A DNA stretch of 51,825 nucleotides, from NCBI GenBank assembly GCA_002722955.1, contig PBMZ01000151.1, positions 1 through 51,825 on the forward strand, in the 5' to 3' direction. Shown one piece after another: positions 35,873 to 42,643 of the stretch; the stretch's first letter is position 1; every line of letters starts with the position of its first letter. The position numbers and the translations under genes were made by a program. The stretch comes from Planctomycetaceae bacterium (GTDB lineage Bacteria; Planctomycetota; Planctomycetia; Planctomycetales; Planctomycetaceae). The notes under the pieces are model-generated. The model worked only from the letters and a program-made list of their open reading frames with translations, was not told the origin of the DNA and did no database searches.

Positions 35873-38239
35873 ATGCGAAGCTTTCCCTTAGCCATCCTCT
35901 GCTGCTGTCTTCTTGCCAATGTTGCTCTTGCCGCCAAACCAAAACCGATCGATAGCGCTGCGCGGCGTTGGTCGGAAAATGGCAAAGGCGGATCGCCCGA
36001 GTACATTCGGCACATTGTTCCGTTGTTCTCCAGGCTGGGCTGCAACAATCGGGCTTGCCATGGTTCTTTTCAGGGCCAGAGCGGGTTTCGGTTGAGTCTG
36101 TTTGGATCCGAGCCTGATAAAGACCTCGAAGAACTCTTAGAGAAAGACGACGATGGTGTCCGCTTAAATATCGACGCCCCTGATAAGAGTCTCGTTCTAT
36201 TTAAGCCCACCAACGAAGATGAACACAATGGTGGCGAGCGAATGGCTGTTGGGAGTTGGCAGCACCGAATGTTTCGCGCGTGGATTGCGGACGGCGCGAA
36301 GTATGAACCGGGCAAGGTAGCGAAGATCACACGCTTCGAAGTTCTTCCGCGCGAGTTCGTTGCCGATGGTCTCGACGATAAAGTTGCCTTGCGAGCGATC
36401 GCGTATTTCTCGGACAACACTGTCGAGGACGTGACTGGGCTGACTGTCTTTTCCAGCAACGACGAAAGCATCGCCGCGGTTTCGGAAGACGGCGAGATCA
36501 AGGTTGCTCGCCCTGGCGACACGTCGATCGTTGTGCGTTACTCGGGCAGTGTGACCAGCACGCAAGTTCTTGTCCCCGCCAAATCAAACGGCAAGCCGTA
36601 TCCGCTCACCTTTCCGCACAACAAGATCGACGAGTTCGTCGACGCGAAGCTTCGCAAGCTCAACATTCATCCGTCCGTGCTCAGCAGCGATTCGGACTTC
36701 ATTCGTCGAGCGTATCTCGACGTGATCGGCATGTTGCCCTCGGCGGACGAAACGCGCACGTTCCTCGAAGATCGATCGCCTGATAAGCGGGCCGTGTTGA
36801 TCGACCGCCTGCTCGAGCATCCCAACTATGCTCACTACTGGGGCATGAAGTTTTCCGATTGGACCGGCAACAGCAAATACATCAACAACAAAGCCATCCT
36901 GTCGAACTGGCTTTGGCAACACTGGATCGAAGACAAGCTGTCGCGAAACATGCCGTATGACGAGATCGTTTACGGACACGTTTGTGCGACCAGTTTAGAG
37001 GGCCGCTCGCGGGAAGAGTTCCTGAGCGAAGTCGACACGATCTTGCACAAGGCGTCGGGACGTTACAACTACGACGACGACAAGCTCTACGCTCGCCGTC
37101 GTACGAATGAGCTATATTGGAGCAACGTTGAACGCCGCAAACCGGAAACGATGGTGCTGCAAACGGCGAACTCGTTCCTTGGCCTGCGGCTCGAGTGTGC
37201 TCAGTGCCACAACCATCCCTTCGATCGCTGGACTCAACGCGACTTCGAACAATTCAAGTCGTTCTTCATGGCTGTCAAATTCTGCGTCGCCAAAACCGGC
37301 GAAGAACGACAAGGCGGTGGTCGAGGTTACGGCGCCGAATCCGTCGAGCCCGGAGTGGGCTCGCGCTATGCGAGACTTATAAAGCAAGTCCCGCCCAAGT
37401 TGCTCGGTGGCGACGAAGTGCCTTTCGTCGAAGGCGGTCCCGACATTCGCAAGAAGCTTTGGCAATGGATGCGTTCGCCCGACAATCCATATTTCGCACC
37501 ATCATTTGTGAATCGACTGTGGCATCATTACTTCGGCACGGGCATCGTTGATCCGCCCGATGATTTCAATCAAGGCAACCCGCCATCGAACCCGCAACTC
37601 CTAAGCTGGTTGGCTGACCAATTCATCGAACACAAGTTCGACATCAAGCACGTTCATCGCCTAATCCTGAATAGCCGCACTTATCAATTGTCGTGGGAAC
37701 CGAACGAGTCGAACCGTCTCGACAAACGAAACTTCTCGCATGCTCAGCTAAGGCGGATGCCCGCGGAAGTGTTGATCGACGCCATCTCGGATGTCACCGG
37801 CGTCGAGAACTACTTCGGTCGCTTGCCCAAAGATCACCCGCAACGAGCCGTTGGACAAGCCATGCCGTCTCTGCGATATGGTTCAACTCGCGGCGGTTAC
37901 ACGATGAAAATCTTCGGTCGCCCCGATCGAGAGAAAACATGCGATTGCGAGCGATCCAACGAACCGTCGGTGGCTCAAGCGTTGTACTTGATTAACGACC
38001 AAGAAGTGCTCAACAAGCTAGACGATCGAGGCGGCCGCTTGCCAATGCTAATGAAATCGATATCAGTTGACAGCGAGTTGATCGCCGAACTGTACCTCAC
38101 GGCACTCTCGCGGCGACCAACAGAAGAAGAACTCAAAGCACACCTAAAGCATGTCGAATCCGCGCCGTCGCGAGCGGCCGGAATGAAAAACGTGCTCTGG
38201 GCACTTATAAACGTTCGAGAGTTTGTGTTCGTGCATTAG
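35873..38239 (+). CDS. Secreted planctomycete cytochrome-like protein (DUF1549/DUF1553, Big-2-like domain)
   Basis: The 788-residue protein has a signal peptide (MRSFPLAILCCCLLANVALA). Near residue 57 a haem-like motif C57-x4-C62-H63 (CNNRACH) occurs within a PSCyt-type region; the spacing is one x4 instead of x2. A bacterial Ig-like (Big-2) region covers about residues 150-230 (VFSSNDESIAAVSEDGEI). DUF1549 follows from ~245 (KIDEFVDAKLRKLNIHP) and contains a true CxxCH (C442-AQ-CH446), and DUF1553 covers the C-terminal third (SFVNRLWHHYFGTGIVDPPD). Such proteins are exported and usually encoded beside a DUF1501 protein, as here. The substrate is unknown; polymer degradation has been suggested for the family. 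Confidence 0.93.
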   Translation: MRSFPLAILCCCLLANVALAAKPKPIDSAARRWSENGKGGSPEYIRHIVPLFSRLGCNNRACHGSFQGQSGFRLSLFGSEPDKDLEELLEKDDDGVRLNIDAPDKSLVLFKPTNEDEHNGGERMAVGSWQHRMFRAWIADGAKYEPGKVAKITRFEVLPREFVADGLDDKVALRAIAYFSDNTVEDVTGLTVFSSNDESIAAVSEDGEIKVARPGDTSIVVRYSGSVTSTQVLVPAKSNGKPYPLTFPHNKIDEFVDAKLRKLNIHPSVLSSDSDFIRRAYLDVIGMLPSADETRTFLEDRSPDKRAVLIDRLLEHPNYAHYWGMKFSDWTGNSKYINNKAILSNWLWQHWIEDKLSRNMPYDEIVYGHVCATSLEGRSREEFLSEVDTILHKASGRYNYDDDKLYARRRTNELYWSNVERRKPETMVLQTANSFLGLRLECAQCHNHPFDRWTQRDFEQFKSFFMAVKFCVAKTGEERQGGGRGYGAESVEPGVGSRYARLIKQVPPKLLGGDEVPFVEGGPDIRKKLWQWMRSPDNPYFAPSFVNRLWHHYFGTGIVDPPDDFNQGNPPSNPQLLSWLADQFIEHKFDIKHVHRLILNSRTYQLSWEPNESNRLDKRNFSHAQLRRMPAEVLIDAISDVTGVENYFGRLPKDHPQRAVGQAMPSLRYGSTRGGYTMKIFGRPDREKTCDCERSNEPSVAQALYLINDQEVLNKLDDRGGRLPMLMKSISVDSELIAELYLTALSRRPTEEELKAHLKHVESAPSRAAGMKNVLWALINVREFVFVH

Positions 38240-38250
38240 CCATAGATGGT

Positions 38251-38349
38251 AACCCGACGCGTAAGCGAGGGACTGCTCACACGTAGTTACAAATCATACG
38301 TATCGTTTGCGAACACGTGTGACCAGTCCCTCGCTTACGCGTCGGCTTA
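38251..38349. repeat. Palindrome between the DUF1549/1553 and DUF1501 genes
   Basis: Arms AACCCGACGCGTAAGCGAGG... (38251-38284) and ...CCTCGCTTACGCGTCGGCTTA (38313-38349) form a long, nearly perfect inverted repeat of the CCCGAAGCGT family, with small gaps near the loop. It lies between two genes expected to be cotranscribed. Confidence 0.9.
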
Positions 38350-38377
38350 GCATCAGACTCGCCATCTCGAGACAACC

Positions 38378-39661
38378 ATGTTCCAACTTGATCGACGCAA
38401 CGCATTGAAGGTCGGCGCCGCTGGCGCGTTTGGAGTGAGCCTTTCGACATTGCTGCAGCTTCAGGCGGCCGAGCCGTCTACTCGCGGCAAGAATGCGATC
38501 TTCATCTTCCTGACTGGCGGGCAAGCTCACCAAGATTCGTGGGACATGAAGCCAGACGGCGGCGACACGAAGGGCGAGTTCACTTCGATTGCCACCAACA
38601 ACTCCGCGCTGCGCGTCTGCGAGCACATGCCGCAACTGGCCAAAGTGGCGGACAAGTACACGATTATTCGCAACATTTCGCACACCCAAGGTGCTCACAG
38701 TCCCGGGCAGCGATATCTTCAAACGGGCAACCAGAAGATTCCATCGCTCGAGTATCCCGACTACGGCGCGGTGGTCTCGAAAGAACACGCGTCGCCGCGC
38801 GGCGTACCGAACTATGTGCTGCTGCCCAGTGGCGGCAGCAACTCAGCCAGTTACTCGTCCGGCTACCTCGGCGTTGCCCAGGGACCTTTCACAGCACTGG
38901 GCGATCCGAACGCATCGAACTATAGCGTGCGGGCGCTGGCAACTCCCGAGGGACTCACACTGTCGCAGATCGAGGCTCGGCAGCGATTACTGAAGCTCGT
39001 CGACAATCGATTTCGCAGCGTCGACATCGCCAATCAAGAAGTCGAAGGCATGGACAAGTCGTATCAAAAGGCCTTCGGCATCCTGCAATCATCGGCGGTC
39101 CGCAAAGCGTTCGATGTCGAAAGCGAAGACGCCAAGATTCGCGAGCAATACGGTCGGCACACGTTTGGACAATCGTGTTTGTTGGCTCGGCGGCCTGTCG
39201 AAGCGGGCACGCGCTGCGTTTCGATTTACAACGGCGGCTGGGACACTCACGAGTACAACTTCCGCGACCTGAAAAGCACGTTGTTGCCGCCATGGGATCA
39301 AGGGCTCGCGGCATTACTGGTGGACTTGGATCAGCGCGGCTTGTCGGAGAACACCGTCGTCTGGTGCACCGGCGAGTTCGGTCGCACCCCAACAATCAAC
39401 GACAAAGGCGCCGGCCGCGACCATTGGCCTCGCGCGATGAGCATGCTTTACGCCGGCGGCGGAATCAAACCGGGCCAAGTCATTGGCAAGACAGACAAAA
39501 CCGGAGCCCAACCCGTTGGCGATTCGTACTCACCCGATGACGCCGCCGCCAGCTTTTATCGCGCCATCGGCATCGACCATCACAAAGAGTACTACACACC
39601 CGACGGCCGCCCCGTGATGATCGTCGCGAATGGCAAACCGATTAAAGGGTTGTGGGGATAG
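38378..39661 (+). CDS. DUF1501 protein with Tat-like leader
   Basis: The 427-residue protein begins with a twin-arginine-like leader (LDRRNALKVGAAGAFGVSL). DUF1501 features include IFLTGGQAHQDSWDMKPDG, WCTGEFGRTPTIND, GAGRDHWPRAMSML and AIGIDHHKEYYTPDGRPV. It is the partner of the preceding DUF1549/1553 gene, a pairing seen throughout planctomycetes. Compared with the DUF1501 protein at 16965 it is shorter and differs in the central part. The function is unknown; the fold is that of the sulfatase superfamily. Confidence 0.92.
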   Translation: MFQLDRRNALKVGAAGAFGVSLSTLLQLQAAEPSTRGKNAIFIFLTGGQAHQDSWDMKPDGGDTKGEFTSIATNNSALRVCEHMPQLAKVADKYTIIRNISHTQGAHSPGQRYLQTGNQKIPSLEYPDYGAVVSKEHASPRGVPNYVLLPSGGSNSASYSSGYLGVAQGPFTALGDPNASNYSVRALATPEGLTLSQIEARQRLLKLVDNRFRSVDIANQEVEGMDKSYQKAFGILQSSAVRKAFDVESEDAKIREQYGRHTFGQSCLLARRPVEAGTRCVSIYNGGWDTHEYNFRDLKSTLLPPWDQGLAALLVDLDQRGLSENTVVWCTGEFGRTPTINDKGAGRDHWPRAMSMLYAGGGIKPGQVIGKTDKTGAQPVGDSYSPDDAAASFYRAIGIDHHKEYYTPDGRPVMIVANGKPIKGLWG

Positions 39662-39662
39662 T

Positions 39663-41009
39663 ATGTCTATGGTAACCCGAAGCGTGAGCGAGGGACGCTC
39701 TGACGCATTCGTTAGGATTACGGAATCGTTTGGGATACGTGTGAGCGTCCCTCGCTCACGCGTCGGGTTACCATTGGCTGTTCTGCTATTCGTCTTGTTT
39801 GCCAGGAATGCATCGGCCGCTGAGATCTCACGTTTAGTTGATGCACTTGACGACAAAAACATTCAACAAGGCGCGGCGATCGCGTTAGCGAAGCTGGGAG
39901 AGGAGGCTGTGCCGGCGCTTCGCATTTCGCTGAAGAGTGAATCCAGCGAAACGCAGATTTGGTCGGCTTACACTTTGGGCGAGATCGGTTCCGCGGCGCG
40001 GCCATCAGTTAAAGATTTGGCGACGGCATTGAAGAGCAACGATGCCGAGCTTCGTGCGACGGTAGCTCAAGCACTGGGAAAGATCGGTGACGAGTCATCC
40101 GTTGCCTCGTTGACGTCAGCTCTCGGTGACAAAGCCGTTGAAGTCCGCAGACGAGCAGCGATCGCTTTGGGCGAATTGGGAAAGGCCGCGACACCCGCAG
40201 TTGCCGAACTCAGCAAATTGCTGGCAGACGATGATGTTCGCATTGACGCGCGCGCGGCCTTGTTGCGAATTGGACCAGAAGTGGCCGACGGGCTTGTCGA
40301 TACACTGACGAACGAGGCCATTCGTTTTGATGCAACATTCGTGCTCTTAAAGCTTGTGCCAGAAAAGGCGAAGCAACTCGGGCTCGATAAGCCGAGCAAT
40401 GCAGACTTCGCAAGCCTGCGACTTGTCCTGTTCAACGCTCAACGCAACTCAGCAGATCACAAACGCGCCGCCGAATCGCTCGCGCAGCTAGGCCCTGCCG
40501 GCATCAAGATTTTGGTTGAAGCATTCGAAGAATCGAGCCTTCAACGCACCTCGGCCGAAGCGTTCACGCACGCAAACGTCGAGGCTGTGCCGTTGTTGCG
40601 TCCAGTCCTTTCACACAAAGACGCCACTGTGCGCGCGACCGCAATTCTGGCGATTGAACACATGGGCTCAAAGGCAAGTGCCGCAACCAGCGATTTGATA
40701 CGGTTGTTAACTGATAATGATCGCAACGTCCGCTTTCGCGCGGTGCGAGCACTTCACGCCTTCGGCAAGAAAGCCACACCCGCCATCGCTGCGTTGAGTA
40801 AAGTCATCGCGAATTCCGGCGAACAAGAGCCAACCAGGCAGTGGGCCATTAAGACGTTGATGGTCACCCTGCCGGAGACTCGCGACGCTGTCGTCAAAGG
40901 TTTGATCGGTGGAGCCAAGGAAAAACGCAATTACGGCGTCCGCCAATTGGCACTGCAGTTCTTGAAGCAGCTCGCTCCCGAAGAAGCGAAGAAGATCAGC
41001 GTTCGATAG
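39663..41009 (+). CDS. Secreted HEAT-repeat protein whose start region is a palindromic repeat
   Basis: From about residue 40 onward the protein is made of HEAT/PBS-lyase-like repeats, e.g. GEIGSAARPSVKDLATALKS and ALGKIGDESSVASLTSALGD, each about 35-40 residues, up to the C-terminus. ATG 39663 gives 448 residues and has GGGGA upstream; ATG 39669 is an alternative. The first ~35 residues (VTRSVSEGRSD...) are translated from a CCCGAAGCGT-family palindrome (39670-39773). A hydrophobic run LPLAVLLFVLFARNASA follows directly and looks like a signal peptide. A TTG at 39774 would give a leader without any basic N-region. It starts two bases after the DUF1501 stop. HEAT proteins are scaffolds; the partner is unknown. 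Confidence 0.82.
   Translation: MSMVTRSVSEGRSDAFVRITESFGIRVSVPRSRVGLPLAVLLFVLFARNASAAEISRLVDALDDKNIQQGAAIALAKLGEEAVPALRISLKSESSETQIWSAYTLGEIGSAARPSVKDLATALKSNDAELRATVAQALGKIGDESSVASLTSALGDKAVEVRRRAAIALGELGKAATPAVAELSKLLADDDVRIDARAALLRIGPEVADGLVDTLTNEAIRFDATFVLLKLVPEKAKQLGLDKPSNADFASLRLVLFNAQRNSADHKRAAESLAQLGPAGIKILVEAFEESSLQRTSAEAFTHANVEAVPLLRPVLSHKDATVRATAILAIEHMGSKASAATSDLIRLLTDNDRNVRFRAVRALHAFGKKATPAIAALSKVIANSGEQEPTRQWAIKTLMVTLPETRDAVVKGLIGGAKEKRNYGVRQLALQFLKQLAPEEAKKISVR
39670..39773. repeat. Palindrome overlapping the start of the HEAT-repeat gene
   Basis: Arms TGGTAACCCGAAGCGTGAGC... (39670-39701) and ...GTCGGGTTACCA (39741-39773) pair with few mismatches. This is a CCCGAAGCGT-family member and lies within the first 37 codons of the next gene. 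Confidence 0.92.
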
Positions 41010-41013
41010 CGAC

Positions 41014-41119
41014 GTAGGCCGGAACAAGCGCAGCTCAGTTCCGGCAACAGCCGTGGTCTTCCACGATCGATGCTCACACCGTGTTCTGCCGGAACTGAGC
41101 TGCGCTTGTTCCGACCTAC
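41014..41119. repeat. 33-bp inverted repeat between convergent genes (GGAACAAGCGCAGCTCAG type)
   Basis: Arms 41014-41046 and 41087-41119 are reverse complements over 33 bp with one mismatch and enclose a 40-nt loop. It fills almost the entire gap between the convergent HEAT-repeat and DUF1552 genes, so it may stop transcription from both sides. Confidence 0.93.
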
Positions 41120-41134
41120 AAACTACATACTGCG

Positions 41135-42532
41135 CTAAACGCGTTCCAGCGGCCCTGTGTAGCCGGCGAATGTGTCGGTCTCGACGTCGAAGCGTTGTAG
41201 GATCGTGACGAACAACTGAGCCAGCGGGAGTTCTTCGGCTTCGATTTTGCCTCGCCAACCGGCGTCGCTGACGATGCCAGCGCCTGCTTGGTTGTCTTCG
41301 TTTCCAGATCCAAACTTCAAATAGCGACCGTTGCGGAAACCGAGGTTCTTGCCGCCGGCGGAAATGATTGGGTAGTTGCGGGACAGATGGAAGCTGCTCG
41401 ATGCGGAACCGTGCATGGCGAATGTGTTGTCCAGCATGTTGCCATCACCGTTTGGCTCGGGCGTGTCTTTTAGCTTCTGGACGAAGCGGCCGAACTCTTG
41501 GGCTTGGTAGCGATTGTATGTACCTAGGTTCTTCCAGCCGTTGGGTTTCTTGACCGCGTGCGTTAAACCGTGAGCACCGCCCAAGCCGACGGCTTTCGAC
41601 AGCAGGTCGTGCGGGCCTTCGCCGTTTTCGCGGCCCAACTGAAACGTTGACACGCGTGTGGAATCGCTAAGAAACGCGAGATAGATCAGCTCGTACATCG
41701 TTTCGAAGTACAATCTTGCTTCCTTCGGATCGGCCTCGAGATGCAGGTTGCTGGCATCGACTTCGGGGATCGGTGTGTCGATCCACTTTTGAGCTTTCGC
41801 CAACTTCACTTCGGTGTCTCGGACGGCGTCGAGGTATTGTTGCAGCGTTTGTTGGTCGTGCTTCGAAAGTTGACGGCCAAGCGATCGTGTGTTGGAGATC
41901 AGGAAGTCCAGAGAACTCTTGCTTCGAGCCAACTTGGCGGCGGCGTCTTTTCCGCTGGTAACGAACAGCGTGTCGAAGATTTGCTTCGGCTTATTCATCG
42001 CCGGGATCGGGCGGCCTTCGCGATTGTAAGACTGCGTCTGAGAACCTCGGGGAGCACCGATGCCGCCGTTTGTGGACATCACCAACGATGCGTGACGAGT
42101 GAACTCGCCCGTGTGCTCCGCGATTACTTGGTCGACCGACACGGAGTTCTTGTAAGGTCCATGGCCTCCAGTCGCGGCTCCGGTTAAGTATTGGTCGGCG
42201 TTCGAGTGCCCGTGGACTCGACGAACGGCGGGGTGAGACAGACCGGAATAAATCGTGATCTCACTGCGCAGCGGTTCGAGGACATCGAGAACTTTTGTCA
42301 GCTCGAAGTCTTTCTCGCCACCGCGAGGGAACCAACTCCAATCCTTCCACGCCGGGTCTTCCTTCAGCGGCAAGCCGACACCATCGGGATGGTACACGCT
42401 GAGGAAACGTTTCGGTGTCTTGGCGGGAGTTGCAGTTTCCGCGGCGAATGTTTCAAACCACGGCAGCGCCAGAGCCACTCCGGTACCACAAAGAAAGTTT
42501 CGGCGGTTTAATGAAGCTGTTTCGAAATTCAT
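41135..42532 (-). CDS. DUF1552 protein with twin-arginine leader (pair 1)
   Basis: The 465-residue protein begins with a Tat-like leader, LNRRNFLCGTGVALALPWFE. DUF1552 hallmarks are FLSVYHPDGVGLPL, YSGLSHPAVRRVHGHSNADQ, SYNREGRPIPAMNKPKQIFD and the C-terminal NYPIISAGGKNLGFRNGRY. It is the partner of the DUF1592 gene that starts at 45316 on the same strand; a palindrome lies between them. A second, diverged copy of the pair lies on the other side (45733-49621). The function is unknown; export is likely. Confidence 0.92.
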   Translation of the reverse strand: MNFETASLNRRNFLCGTGVALALPWFETFAAETATPAKTPKRFLSVYHPDGVGLPLKEDPAWKDWSWFPRGGEKDFELTKVLDVLEPLRSEITIYSGLSHPAVRRVHGHSNADQYLTGAATGGHGPYKNSVSVDQVIAEHTGEFTRHASLVMSTNGGIGAPRGSQTQSYNREGRPIPAMNKPKQIFDTLFVTSGKDAAAKLARSKSSLDFLISNTRSLGRQLSKHDQQTLQQYLDAVRDTEVKLAKAQKWIDTPIPEVDASNLHLEADPKEARLYFETMYELIYLAFLSDSTRVSTFQLGRENGEGPHDLLSKAVGLGGAHGLTHAVKKPNGWKNLGTYNRYQAQEFGRFVQKLKDTPEPNGDGNMLDNTFAMHGSASSSFHLSRNYPIISAGGKNLGFRNGRYLKFGSGNEDNQAGAGIVSDAGWRGKIEAEELPLAQLFVTILQRFDVETDTFAGYTGPLERV

Positions 42533-42585
42533 GTATCGATCCGGTCGGTACGCTCAAGAATACTTCGTTTAACGAAAAATGGTCC

Positions 42586-42643
42586 GTGGCGTAAGCTTCC
42601 AGCTTGCGATGCCTCACGTCCGCAAGTTGGAAGCTTACGCCAC
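42586..42643. repeat. Palindrome directly after the DUF1592 stop (GTGGCGTAAGCTTCCAGC type)
   Basis: Arms 42586-42608 and 42621-42643 pair over 23 bp with one mismatch around a 12-nt loop. The right arm touches the stop codon of the minus-strand DUF1592 gene, so the hairpin lies in the mRNA between the paired genes. Confidence 0.9.
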
